Of a DNA stretch of 64,000 nt, positions 52,248 through 60,766 are shown piece by piece. Where the stretch lies: NCBI RefSeq assembly GCF_017874735.1, contig NZ_JAGGLV010000004.1, forward strand, positions 124,001 to 188,000. The letters are read 5' to 3'. Under the pieces are notes generated by a model. The model saw only the letters and a list, made by a program, of their open reading frames with translations, was not told the origin of the DNA and did not search any database. Numbering within the stretch: the stretch's first letter is position 1; each line of letters opens with the position of its first letter. The DNA is from Paenibacillus silagei. GTDB taxonomy: Bacteria; Bacillota; Bacilli; Paenibacillales; Paenibacillaceae. A program made the translations under genes and the position numbers.

Positions 52248-53297
52248 CTACGCGCTTTCCCCCGCCCTCAACACGGCCGGGAGCCAGATTTTCCCGGCCT
52301 GATGACCAGCCTTGTTGCCGTTCCCTCCGCTCATCTGTGCGAGCAGGCAGCGGACGGCTTCCTCTCCCATACTCACATAGGGGATCTCTACGCAGCTTAA
52401 GGAGGGCAGGCTGAGCCGGTCGCCTTGAATCGTGTTGTCTGCTGCCATAATACGCAGGTCTGCGCCGATCCGTAGGCCCAGCTTATGAGCAGCCCGGTAC
52501 AGGTCAGGGATCGCGCTCGACCAGTTAACCAGGAGCGGCGCAGACGGCTGACCGCTGCCCACCGTAAGCCTCTGGAGACAATCTGCCCACGCGCCGCCAT
52601 GCTCCTCCAAACGAACGATTACCGGCTCCATCCCGCGCGATGTACACCAGCTTGTGTAGGCCTCCCGGCGGTTCCGCTCCGCCCAGTTATCCGCCTCCCC
52701 CTCGTGGTACACCTCGGCGTAGACCGGCCCCGGCTGCTGTGCCGTGCTTTCCCGCATCAAATAATTCATTGCGGTCTCCACACTGCCTGAATAATCGGCC
52801 AGTACAGACTGTACTCCCGGCACTTCCGCATACCCTTCCACGGAGACGTAGGGGACTCCGGCAGCGCTGACACGGGAGGCCCATTCCTCGTCCCGGTAGC
52901 TGGTGTGGTCCAGAGTGACAATGCCGTCGATCTTCCGTTGGTGATACAATTCCAGCAGCTCGGCTCTGCCGCCCGCATTCCCCTTGGGGCGCGGGGAACA
53001 GAGCAGGATGTGATACCCGCCCAGCTCACACTCCCGCTGCATTCCTTCCAGCAGCCGGATGAACAGCGGATGACGCGTATCCCCGTAAGCGGCCAGCGTC
53101 ATGCTTCTTCCTGTCTTCATGCTGCGCGCACCCGCGTCCACATGATAATTCAGCTCACGGATGGCTTCCAGCACAGCCTCGCGCGTATCGGCTCCAACGC
53201 CAATGCCGGGCGTATCGTTCAGCACCGCAGAGACTACACTGCGCGACACGCCAGCCCTTTTGGCTACATCGAAGCTGGTCACTCTTTTTTTGCTCAT
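52248..53297 (-). CDS. LacI family regulator of the alpha-mannosidase gene
   Basis: 349-residue LacI/GalR protein. Head: VTSFDVAKRAGVSRSVVSAVLNDTPGIGVGADTREAVLEAIRELNYHVD. The sensor domain ends in CVEIPYVSMGEEAVRCLLAQM. ATG at 53297 follows GAGGTGC. The palindrome TATAACACGTGTTATA lies 24 bp upstream of its start, and a 14-bp copy lies in the mannosidase promoter, so it should repress both itself and GH38. The effector is probably mannose or a manno-oligosaccharide (inference). Confidence 0.93.
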   Translation of the reverse strand: MSKKRVTSFDVAKRAGVSRSVVSAVLNDTPGIGVGADTREAVLEAIRELNYHVDAGARSMKTGRSMTLAAYGDTRHPLFIRLLEGMQRECELGGYHILLCSPRPKGNAGGRAELLELYHQRKIDGIVTLDHTSYRDEEWASRVSAAGVPYVSVEGYAEVPGVQSVLADYSGSVETAMNYLMRESTAQQPGPVYAEVYHEGEADNWAERNRREAYTSWCTSRGMEPVIVRLEEHGGAWADCLQRLTVGSGQPSAPLLVNWSSAIPDLYRAAHKLGLRIGADLRIMAADNTIQGDRLSLPSLSCVEIPYVSMGEEAVRCLLAQMSGGNGNKAGHQAGKIWLPAVLRAGESA

Positions 53298-53320
53298 ACT
53301 AATTAGCACCTCAAGGGAAG

Positions 53321-53336
53321 TATAACACGTGTTATA
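53321..53336. promoter_or_regulatory. LacI operator (autoregulation)
   Basis: TATAACACGTGTTATA, perfect 16-bp palindrome with central CG, the usual form for LacI-family operators. Confidence 0.85.
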
Positions 53337-53376
53337 AATCAATGTATAGCGTCTTAATCATCATACCCATCCGCCC

Positions 53377-53422
53377 CAAAAAGCCCCGCAGCCCATAATC
53401 AACATCATTCATGGCACGGGGC
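53377..53422 (-). terminator. intrinsic terminator of the stalk-protein gene
   Basis: Minus-strand GCCCCGTGCCAT pairs with ATGGGCTGCGGGGC (one bulge), followed by TTTTT. Confidence 0.8.
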
Positions 53423-53429
53423 AATTTAT

Positions 53430-53945
53430 TTATTTCTGCAGCTCCTGGTCCTTTTGCTTCAGCAGGTCGGCGTATTCTTCCTTGTACTGTTCCAGCTTCT
53501 GCTTGAGCTCGGCATTGCCGGGACTCGTCTTCAGCAGGCTGCTGGTGGTCAGGATGTTAGTTACCACGGAATCAATCTTCTCGTCAATAATATCAATTTT
53601 GCTCTTGGCCGCAGTCAAAGCAGGATCTGGTGTAGTCACCGGCACTGGACCAACCAGCGAGCTTCTCTCGTCGGACAACGGAGGAGCGGCTTGTCCTTTA
53701 TCATCCAGGCTAATCGTTTTGCCCTTCACTGTCACTTTGAACCCGGCCAATTCACCAATCGCCCGTACGGGCGCGTAGCTCTTGCCATCAATCACAATGG
53801 CCGGATCTGCCAGCTTTTTTCCATACACATTTACCGTATACTCCGCCTGAATGGCCTTTCCTACCAGTGTTGCAGAAGCACCCAGCGCCTGCGCACCCAC
53901 CATCAGTATCGCTCCGGCAATGACGCCGGCAGCAATCTTTTTCAT
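53430..53945 (-). CDS. exported stalk-domain (copper amine oxidase N-like) protein
   Basis: 171-residue secreted protein. A signal peptide (MKKIAAGVIAGAILMVGAQALGAS) is followed by a small beta domain (YTVNVYGKKLADPAIVIDGKSYAPVRAIGELAGFKVTVKGKTISL) typical of the copper-amine-oxidase N-terminal stalk repeat, common in Paenibacillus exported proteins. The C-terminal 70 residues are a charged coiled coil (IDIIDEKIDSVVTNIL; AELKQKLEQYKEEYADLLKQKDQELQ). No enzyme domain is present; a cell-wall adaptor or folding role is possible but unproven. The start follows GGGAGTG. Confidence 0.85.
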   Translation of the reverse strand: MKKIAAGVIAGAILMVGAQALGASATLVGKAIQAEYTVNVYGKKLADPAIVIDGKSYAPVRAIGELAGFKVTVKGKTISLDDKGQAAPPLSDERSSLVGPVPVTTPDPALTAAKSKIDIIDEKIDSVVTNILTTSSLLKTSPGNAELKQKLEQYKEEYADLLKQKDQELQK

Positions 53946-54104
53946 AAGAAATTCACTCCCTGTATAAGACTATGACTATTATTCTATCATTTTATAGCGG
54001 CGGGTGCTTCTCTTCAGTTGTAAATTGGCTTACAGTTATTTTTTCCCAATGAGAAAAGAGTTCTGATTGTCCCCTACTTACCTTGGATCAGACCAACTTA
54101 GAGA

Positions 54105-54133
54105 TTGACAAAGCGGTATTTCCTCTCTATCAT
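54105..54133 (+). promoter_or_regulatory. promoter of the siderophore-binding lipoprotein gene
   Basis: TTGACA (54105-54110), 17-nt spacer and TATCAT (54128-54133). Confidence 0.9.
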
Positions 54134-54140
54134 AGTTAAA

Positions 54141-54155
54141 TGATAATGATTATCA
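54141..54155. promoter_or_regulatory. Fur box
   Basis: TGATAATGATTATCA is a perfect 7-1-7 Fur box located at the transcription start, so iron-replete Fur should repress the gene. Confidence 0.95.
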
Positions 54156-54194
54156 TCTTCATTCAACTACATACCTTCTAAAGGAGCATAGCAC

Positions 54195-55208
54195 ATGCCA
54201 AGCCTCAAAAAATTAGTACTCCCGTTAACCCTGCTTCTCTTCACCTTGATCCTGGCCTCCTGTGGCCAACCGGATAACTCGGCTGCGACAGCTCCGGCAG
54301 CAGCCGCCACAAGTCAGGCAACCGTAGCGCCTGAGGCCAGCCCGGCAGCTGTCACGGAAGCGGCTGCTGCAACACGGAAGTATACCGATTACAAGAAACG
54401 GGAGGTTGAAATCCCCGCCGATCCCCAGAAGATTGTGTATGTCGGCAGTAATCCGGGTGACCTGCTGGCGCTGGGGATTAAGCCTGCGGGAGCTTCGCTA
54501 AGCGTCATCGGTACTCAGGTGGCTTACCCCGATCTGCTCGAAGGGATTGAGGACATCGGGTATCCGTTCTCTGCTGAGAAGATTCTGGCCTTATCCCCGG
54601 ACCTGATTATCTTCGACGATTGGGACGAGACCGGGATTGAAGCGTTAAGCAAAATCGCACCGACCGTGGTCGTAGGACTGGACGGCACCTTCCCGACGGA
54701 GGAGCGTGTCCGGCAGCTCGCTGATTTGTTCGGCCGCACGGAAGCTGCTGACCGCTGGTTCAATGATTACCAGGCGAAGGTGGAGTCTGTGAAGAAGCAG
54801 CTCAATCTTACTGAAGGTGATACAGCTACCTCCCTGCTGGTGCTTGGCTCCGAGCTGTACATTATGGGCGGCAAAGGTCTGAACGAAACGCTGTACGGAC
54901 AGCTTGGCTTCAAGCCGGCGGAAGGCGTACAGAAGCTGGTCGATGCCGGCGAACGGTTCGTAACCATCTCTGACGAGGTGCTGCCACAGTATATTGGAAA
55001 GCATATGTTCCTCCTTACCGACACCAGCAGCAAGACGGCTGCAAGACAGAGCGCGCTGATGGACAGCGGCTTATGGAAAGCGATCCCTGCCGTCAAGGAG
55101 GGCCGTGTATACACCTTCGACAGCAAATATAACTTCGATGACCCGATTACCCTCGACCGGCTGCTGGATGAGATCGTGGAGATTTTTGGCAGCAAGGGTA
55201 AACAGTAA
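54195..55208 (+). CDS. iron-siderophore ABC transporter substrate-binding lipoprotein
   Basis: 337 residues. The signal peptide carries lipobox LASC (Cys at residue 23) and an Ala/Thr-rich linker (residues 28-60). A FecB/FhuD-type two-lobe binding domain follows (EIPADPQKIVYVGSNPGDLLALGIKPAG; ALSPDLIIFDDWDETGIEALSKIAPTVVV; GRVYTFDSKYNFDDPITLDRLLDEIVE). It captures ferric siderophores at the outer face of the membrane. A perfect Fur box covers the start site. No permease or ATPase gene is adjacent, so it must work with a transporter encoded elsewhere. The start follows AAAGGAG. Confidence 0.94.
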   Translation: MPSLKKLVLPLTLLLFTLILASCGQPDNSAATAPAAAATSQATVAPEASPAAVTEAAAATRKYTDYKKREVEIPADPQKIVYVGSNPGDLLALGIKPAGASLSVIGTQVAYPDLLEGIEDIGYPFSAEKILALSPDLIIFDDWDETGIEALSKIAPTVVVGLDGTFPTEERVRQLADLFGRTEAADRWFNDYQAKVESVKKQLNLTEGDTATSLLVLGSELYIMGGKGLNETLYGQLGFKPAEGVQKLVDAGERFVTISDEVLPQYIGKHMFLLTDTSSKTAARQSALMDSGLWKAIPAVKEGRVYTFDSKYNFDDPITLDRLLDEIVEIFGSKGKQ

Positions 55209-55224
55209 TTAGAAAAATATCGCG

Positions 55225-55585
55225 CTGGCGAATTGTATTCGGTTTTTCGCATACATTTAGACCGCATACCTCGTGTGTGCTCATTGTAATCGGTTTTCCG
55301 ATTACATTTAGACCGCATACCTCGTGTGTGCTCATTGTAATCGGTTTTTCGATTACATTTAGACCGCGTACCTCGTGTGTGCTCATTGTAATCGGTTTTT
55401 CGATTACATTTAGACCGCATACCTCGTGTGTGCTCATTGTAATCGGTTTTTCGATTACATTCGGCCCACATGCCTCGCGACAGCGTATTGTAATCGGTTT
55501 TCCGCACACATTCCGTCCACGCACATCTCGCCAGCCGATTGTGTTCGCTTTTCTGCATACATTCCGCCCACGCACCATCACACTA
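55225..55585 (+). repeat. 51-bp-period dyad array A4 (seven units)
   Basis: Core starts at 55234, 55285, 55336, 55387, 55438, 55489 and 55540, exactly 51 bp apart. The main core is TGTAATCG-GTTTTT-CGATTACA (perfect 8-bp stem); the unit at 55285 has TGTAATCGG-TTTT-CCGATTACA, a loop change that keeps pairing. Linker TTTAGACCGCATACCTCGTG and TGTGCTCAT. Between convergent genes and directly beside the GH30 terminator. Confidence 0.92.
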
Positions 55586-55590
55586 CTCCT

Positions 55591-55637
55591 AAAAAAGACT
55601 TAGGCTGCCCGGGAACATCCCGGCAGCCTAAGTCTTT
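55591..55637. terminator. strong terminator of the GH30 operon
   Basis: AGACTTAGGCTGCC and GGCAGCCTAAGTCT form a long perfect stem; on the minus strand it is followed by six T. Confidence 0.93.
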
Positions 55638-55662
55638 GTCTAGCCTATACTTCTACTCCCGC

Positions 55663-57009
55663 TTACCTGCCCGCCCTCACCGAAACCGCACCCTTCGCGG
55701 CGATATCAAGGGTCAATAATTTTTCCCCCTCCAGCCGCACAGCCACGGTCTCCGGGGTCTCTCCGTCGTTGAACAGGACGACTGCGATGGACCCGTCGCG
55801 GTTGCGGAAGGCTACGGAACGCACGGGCTCATGACTGGCGGCAGACTCCAGGCGCAATGCTCCGGGGCGGATCACCTTGCTGAAATGTGCCAGTGCATAG
55901 TAGTCCAGAGTGTACGTCAGCTCCCGGGTCTGCTGGTTGACCGTCACTACCCCGCGGCAGGTGCTCTCCCCGAAGCCGGGCACCGTAGGGCCGTTCAGTT
56001 CATCCAAGGCCATATTCCATAGCACGAACGATTTGCTGTGATTCCGCAGAATCTCAATTCCCGTGCGCATCACATTGGAGAAGGCCTGCTCGAACGGGGG
56101 AATCCATTCCCCGCCGGAGCCTTCGGTGAAATGGACCTCATGATCCGGGTAGGCCGCCTGCACCTCCGACTGCGCGGACGCCGCGCCGCCGTACCAGTGC
56201 CAGGCTACGCCGTCCACCTCTTCCGCGGCTGCCTCCAGCACAGACAGCGGATAATCCGGCCGGTCCCAGTTATGGTCGTAGCAGAAGATTTTGGCGGCCA
56301 GCCCGTGCTGCCTGAACGCAGGCTTCAGATAGTCCCGGATGAACTCCCGCTGCTCCTCCGGCAGCATCAGCATACTGGGGTAATGCTGCGGCTCATAGAG
56401 CGGCTCGTTCTGCACAGTGACAGCATAGATAGGTAAGCCATGAGCGGCATAAGCCTGAATATAGCGGACAAAATAATCCGCATACACCCGGTAATACTCT
56501 GGCTTCAGCCGTCCGGCGATCATCGAGCCGCTGGTCTTCATCCAGCCCGGCGCACTCCAGGGGGAGGCCATCAGCTTCAGCTCAGGATTAAGTCTAAGTG
56601 CCTCCTGCACCAAAGGAATGATGTCTGCTTCATCGTGGGCGATGGAGAATCCGGCCAACTCCGGATCGCTCCCGCCTTCAGGCAGGTCGTTATAGCTATA
56701 AACCGTTCTGGCATAATCCGAGGCTCCCATGGGATTACGCAGGAAGGACAGGCCGATGCCCGCCTGCGGATCGAACAGCTTGCGCATTACCTCCGTCCGC
56801 TGCTCTGCACCCAGCACCTGATGGATCAGGTAGGCGGCCGAGTCGGTGAAGGAAGCCCCGAAGCCATCCATCTCCTGATAGGTCTTACTCGCATCAATGT
56901 CTACGGTGACCGTAACTGCATCATCAGAAATCTGCGGCAGCTGTGCTGCGGACTGCTCTATAAACAGCTCGTTCTCTCCGCTGGACTGGTACATGATCAT
57001 TTCCCGCAT
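55663..57009 (-). CDS. glycoside hydrolase family 30
   Basis: 448-residue GH30 enzyme (glucosylceramidase-like fold: barrel plus side beta-domain). The N-terminus YQEMDGFGASFTDSAAYLI is typical. The acid/base Glu is in VTVQNEPLYEPQHYPSM and the nucleophile Glu in VHFTEGSGGEW. No signal peptide, so it probably acts on imported oligosaccharides. Beta-glucosidase, beta-1,6-glucanase or xylan-related activities occur in the family and cannot be separated here. Last gene of a LacI-permease-permease-binding protein-GH30 row. The start follows GGAGGG. Confidence 0.92.
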   Translation of the reverse strand: MREMIMYQSSGENELFIEQSAAQLPQISDDAVTVTVDIDASKTYQEMDGFGASFTDSAAYLIHQVLGAEQRTEVMRKLFDPQAGIGLSFLRNPMGASDYARTVYSYNDLPEGGSDPELAGFSIAHDEADIIPLVQEALRLNPELKLMASPWSAPGWMKTSGSMIAGRLKPEYYRVYADYFVRYIQAYAAHGLPIYAVTVQNEPLYEPQHYPSMLMLPEEQREFIRDYLKPAFRQHGLAAKIFCYDHNWDRPDYPLSVLEAAAEEVDGVAWHWYGGAASAQSEVQAAYPDHEVHFTEGSGGEWIPPFEQAFSNVMRTGIEILRNHSKSFVLWNMALDELNGPTVPGFGESTCRGVVTVNQQTRELTYTLDYYALAHFSKVIRPGALRLESAASHEPVRSVAFRNRDGSIAVVLFNDGETPETVAVRLEGEKLLTLDIAAKGAVSVRAGR

Positions 57010-57033
57010 GTGTTATCCCTCCATCTTCTTATA

Positions 57034-57056
57034 TAAAAGGGCCCAAAACGGGCCCT
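57034..57056 (-). terminator. hairpin between the binding-protein and GH30 genes
   Basis: Minus-strand AGGGCCC-GTTTT-GGGCCCT followed by TTTATAT; likely a partial terminator or mRNA 3' stabiliser within the operon. Confidence 0.65.
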
Positions 57057-57070
57057 CCCTTGCGCCTTGC

Positions 57071-58711
57071 CTACTTAATGCCCAGCTTGGCCTTATTGGC
57101 TTTCATCTTCTCGCTGCGGACCTCTACGATTTTGCTCCAGTTGTTCTTGTCCAGGAAGGCCTTATGCTCCGCCAGAATGCTGTCAAAGGTTGCCTCGTCC
57201 TTGGCACGGATCATGCTGACCAGCGTGGTGTTCCAGTTCGTATTAATGGCCGTCTGGTCGCGGGCCTCCGCCGTCCCCTGATCGGGGTTAATATTCTCCA
57301 GGATGAAATGCGGCTTCAGCTTGCCTTTACCCCATTCCTGCATCTGCTTGATCGACTCGGGGAAGGCGTCCTTGCTCAGCGCTTTGTGGCGGTCATGTCC
57401 GAAGAACATGAATTCGCCCATCCGGTAGTCCTTCTTGAACTTATCCGCATTATTAAGCTGCAGGTCCTTCACTTCCGGCAGCAGCTCAACCGTACCGTCG
57501 GGATTGGATTTATAAGTTACACCTTCAATCCCGTAGTTCATCAGCTTCTGCCCTTCTTCGCTCAGCAGATACGTGAAGATCTGAATCGCTTTGGCCGGGT
57601 CCTTGCAATTCTTGGTGATGTAATTGATCATCCAGCCGGTAATCCCGGATTGATTGAGGGTCGGCTGATGCCCTACGGTGCTCTGCGGCCCGTCAACAGC
57701 CATATACTCCTTGCCGGGATTGGCACTCATGAAAATCTGCAAATTGCCGCCCTGCTGTGGAGTACCGTCAAGCAGCATGGTCGCATATTTGCCGGACTTC
57801 ACCTTTTCCTCAAAGCCGGTTCCGTCATCTGCGAAGCTGTCATCACTGATCGCCCCGTCCCGGTACACGGCATTCAGCGTCCGCAGCCAGGTCAGATAAT
57901 CCTCATCCAGATTGCGGTTGTAGAACTTGCCGTCCTCCGTCTCCAGCGGAACGCCGATGAAATCCTGCAGCGCATCCCCGAGCGAGCCGGTCCCTTCCCC
58001 GATAGCATTGAACCCGAAGGGAATCATATCCGGGAATTTGCTCTTAATCTCATTCATTGTCTTCTGGAAGGCCTCCGGGGTCCCGAAGTCAGGGCTGCCC
58101 AGCGCTTTATACACATCCTTGCGGATGACAAAAGCCGTCTTCGCCGGAATATTGCCGCTGTCATAATCCGCCTGTGTATTGGAATAGTTCGGATAACCGT
58201 AGGTTTTGCCGTCCTTCAGCTGGAACCAGTTCAGCGTGTCGGCAGCAGCCACCTTGTTGAAATACGGGTCATACTTCTCCGCCAGCTCATTGAGCGGAAG
58301 CGCCCAGGTGGAGGCCTTTTGCACAACCGGGGAATTGGAGTCGAAGATCGTCAGCAGATCCGGCATATCGCCGCCCGCGAAGAACGTATTCAGCTTCGTA
58401 TCGTCCCCGGTAATGAACTTGATGTTGATGTTCAGATCCTCTTTGATTTTCTTGGTGACTACATCCTTGCCGAAGTCCGTATTCCACCAGTCTGCGTTCA
58501 CATACCAGGTTAAGTCCGTAGTCTCCTCTTTCTTATCGAGCTGCCAGGCCGGAGTCTCCGGGTCTACCGTATACCGGTTGTCCAGGGACACCTCTACCGC
58601 CTTAGTGGAGCCGCCGCCCGAGCTGCAGCCTGCCGCCACCAGCATAGCCGCCATCAGGAGCAGCGCGGATTTTAGCGTTTTTGTGCCGAGAACCTTAGTC
58701 ATCTTGATCAT
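57071..58711 (-). CDS. LplA-type sugar ABC transporter substrate-binding lipoprotein
   Basis: 546 residues, a long binding protein of the LplA/YtcQ class. The signal peptide ends VAAGCSSGGG (lipid-anchored Cys about residue 29). Binding-domain segments include DLTWYVNADWWNTDFGKDVVTKKIKE, FFAGGDMPDLLTIFDSN and GYPNYSNTQADYDSGNIPAKTAFVIRKDV. It delivers an oligosaccharide to the two permeases encoded just upstream. The ATPase is absent, as usual for this class, which shares a common MsmX-type ATPase. The start follows AGGAGG. Confidence 0.93.
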   Translation of the reverse strand: MIKMTKVLGTKTLKSALLLMAAMLVAAGCSSGGGSTKAVEVSLDNRYTVDPETPAWQLDKKEETTDLTWYVNADWWNTDFGKDVVTKKIKEDLNINIKFITGDDTKLNTFFAGGDMPDLLTIFDSNSPVVQKASTWALPLNELAEKYDPYFNKVAAADTLNWFQLKDGKTYGYPNYSNTQADYDSGNIPAKTAFVIRKDVYKALGSPDFGTPEAFQKTMNEIKSKFPDMIPFGFNAIGEGTGSLGDALQDFIGVPLETEDGKFYNRNLDEDYLTWLRTLNAVYRDGAISDDSFADDGTGFEEKVKSGKYATMLLDGTPQQGGNLQIFMSANPGKEYMAVDGPQSTVGHQPTLNQSGITGWMINYITKNCKDPAKAIQIFTYLLSEEGQKLMNYGIEGVTYKSNPDGTVELLPEVKDLQLNNADKFKKDYRMGEFMFFGHDRHKALSKDAFPESIKQMQEWGKGKLKPHFILENINPDQGTAEARDQTAINTNWNTTLVSMIRAKDEATFDSILAEHKAFLDKNNWSKIVEVRSEKMKANKAKLGIK

Positions 58712-58744
58712 CTTCTTGACCTCCTATAATGTAGTGAACCTCTT

Positions 58745-59632
58745 CTACTCCTTGACTGCCCCCAGCATCATGCCCGAGATGAAGTACCGCTGAAGAATGG
58801 GATACATCGCAACAATCGGCAGTGTGGTAATGACAATGGTGGCCAGCTGAACTCCTTTGGTGGTGGTCTCAATGACGACGGAGCCGCCGATATTCTGCAT
58901 GGACTGGGTCTGCGACTGCACAATAATCTCATACAGCTTCATCTGCAGCGGGTAGAGCGCCTGATCGGTGATATACAGCTTCGTGGTCATGAAGTCGTTC
59001 CATTGTCCCACCCCGTTGAACAGGGCGATGGTGGCCATCGCGGGCATGGACAGCGGAATGAAGATTTTGAGGAAAATATGCCAGTCGCCTGCGCCGTCAA
59101 TCTTGGCCGACTCCTCCAGCGAATCCGGCACGTTCCGGAAAAAGTTCATCAGAATCACCACATCGTAATAACTGAATAATGCGGGGATAATGTAGACCCA
59201 GAAGCTGTTCAGCAGCCCGAGCGATTTGATAAGCAGATACGTCGGAATCATTCCGCCGGAGAAAAACATCGTGATGACGCCCATCGCCACATACAGCTTG
59301 CGGCCGCGGATGTATCTTTTGCTGAGACCGTAGCCGATCATTGCGCAAAAGAACACGTGGGTGATCACCCCGAGAAACGTCTTGGCGACCGAGACAACGA
59401 AGGATTGACCGATCGTGCTGTCATTGAAGACCGCCCGGTAATTCTCCAGCGAGAATTCTTTGGACCAGAAGATGAATCCGCCCTCGGCAAGCGCCCTGCC
59501 CGAACTAAGGGAGGAGATAATTACGTTCCATAGGGGAACGAGGATAATAACCATGAAGCAGACCAACAGCACCTTATTCACCGCATCAAAGATCCGGCTG
59601 TCGAGATCTTCCCGTATGACCTTCCGATTCAC
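58745..59632 (-). CDS. carbohydrate ABC transporter permease (LplC type)
   Basis: 295-residue inner-membrane permease with six predicted helices, starting VLLVCFMVIILVPLWNVIISSLSS. The cytoplasmic EAA loop that docks the ATPase is DSLEESAKIDGAGDWHIFLKIFIPLSMPAMATIALF. The C-terminus PILQRYFISGMMLGAVKE is typical of LplC/YtcP. GTG start at 59632 behind GAGGGGG. It lies 13 bp after the first permease gene and is followed by the binding protein; together they form one importer. Confidence 0.94.
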   Translation of the reverse strand: MNRKVIREDLDSRIFDAVNKVLLVCFMVIILVPLWNVIISSLSSGRALAEGGFIFWSKEFSLENYRAVFNDSTIGQSFVVSVAKTFLGVITHVFFCAMIGYGLSKRYIRGRKLYVAMGVITMFFSGGMIPTYLLIKSLGLLNSFWVYIIPALFSYYDVVILMNFFRNVPDSLEESAKIDGAGDWHIFLKIFIPLSMPAMATIALFNGVGQWNDFMTTKLYITDQALYPLQMKLYEIIVQSQTQSMQNIGGSVVIETTTKGVQLATIVITTLPIVAMYPILQRYFISGMMLGAVKE

Positions 59633-59645
59633 TCTAACGCCCCCT

Positions 59646-60641
59646 CTACAACACGGATTGATTATCGTTCAATTTACTGGTGACCTTGTTGGCCATAAGC
59701 AGCAGGATTACCGAGACAATGGAGACACCGAGGCCGACAGCCGTAGCATAAGAGAAATCGCCCTGCGTCATCCCCATGCGGTAGACATAAGAGTTGATAA
59801 CCTCTGCTTTCTCCCGGTTCTGCGAGTTCATCAAGACCAGCGTCTGATCCAGATTCGAGCCGAGTAGGCCGCTTACCGTCAAAATCAGATTCAGGCTGAT
59901 GATCGCCTTCATGTTCGGAAGGGTGATATTCCAGATCTGACGCAGCCGGCCGGCTCCATCAATCCGGGCCGCTTCGTAGTAGGTGGGGTCAATCTTGGCC
60001 ATAATCGCCAGATACAGAATGGTGCCCCAGCCGGCTTCCTTCCAGATATCGGACAACGTGGCAATCCACCAGTACTTGCCTGCATCCAGCAGGATGTTGG
60101 AAGGCTTCGAGATCAGCCCAAGATTCAGCAGCAGCTCATTGAACAGCCCCGAGGTGGAGAACCAGGTGATCAGCATCCCGCCCAGGACGATCCACGACAG
60201 GAAATGCGGCAGATAGGAGATCGTTTGGACGAATTTTTTGAAGCGGCCCATGTTCAGCTCGTAGATCATAATGGCGAGGATAATCGGAATGATGAACCCG
60301 ATCCCAAGCTTCAGGAAGCTGATGCCCAGCGTATTGATGACAGCATCCCAGAAATATTCGTCCGACAGAATAATCCTGAAGTTGTCCAGGCCCACCCAAG
60401 GTGCAGTAGACAGGGTATCAATGACCGTGTAATTCTTGAAGGCAATGGTCAGCCCGTAGATAGGTATGTAGCAGAAAATAATCATAAAAATAATGCCCGG
60501 CAGCACCATCGATTGAATCTCCCACTGCCTCTTGTAATCGGTTACAAATTCTTTGATCCGCTGCCCCACAGGCTTCTTGGCGGACGGCGGAACAGCTGGC
60601 GGGATGGAAGCTGATGTTGTAGACGCTGATGTTTTATTCAT
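59646..60641 (-). CDS. sugar ABC transporter permease (LplB type)
   Basis: 331-residue permease. A Pro/Ala/Ser-rich N-terminal tail is followed by six predicted helices (MVLPGIIFMIIFCYIPIYGLTIAF onward). The EAA loop is TYYEAARIDGAGRLRQIWNITLPNMKAIISLNLIL. The C-terminus ATAVGLGVSIVSVILLLMANKVTSKL matches LplB/YtcP partners. The start follows GGAGAGGGGGACAAG. First gene of the transporter set; its promoter carries a perfect 18-bp LacI operator. Confidence 0.94.
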   Translation of the reverse strand: MNKTSASTTSASIPPAVPPSAKKPVGQRIKEFVTDYKRQWEIQSMVLPGIIFMIIFCYIPIYGLTIAFKNYTVIDTLSTAPWVGLDNFRIILSDEYFWDAVINTLGISFLKLGIGFIIPIILAIMIYELNMGRFKKFVQTISYLPHFLSWIVLGGMLITWFSTSGLFNELLLNLGLISKPSNILLDAGKYWWIATLSDIWKEAGWGTILYLAIMAKIDPTYYEAARIDGAGRLRQIWNITLPNMKAIISLNLILTVSGLLGSNLDQTLVLMNSQNREKAEVINSYVYRMGMTQGDFSYATAVGLGVSIVSVILLLMANKVTSKLNDNQSVL

Positions 60642-60697
60642 GATCTTGTCCCCCTCTCCATTGAGATATCCTGATGGTGCTCACATTGGTGCTCAAA

Positions 60698-60726
60698 GCA
60701 ATAAAAACGTTTTTATTTTGGCGCAA
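60698..60726 (-). promoter_or_regulatory. promoter of the GH30/ABC operon with LacI operator
   Basis: On the minus strand TTGCGC (60726-60721), 17-nt spacer and TATTGC (60703-60698). AATAAAAACGTTTTTATT (60700-60717), a perfect 18-bp palindrome, fills the spacer. Confidence 0.8.
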
Positions 60727-60766
60727 AAAATCCCCCTCCTGTAAAATCAGTTTCACCCGCTGCCCT

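Noticed and set aside
56897..58513. 538-codon plus-strand open frame opposite the GH30 and binding-protein genes
   Set aside because: Antisense shadow; the minus-strand proteins have complete motifs and signal peptide.
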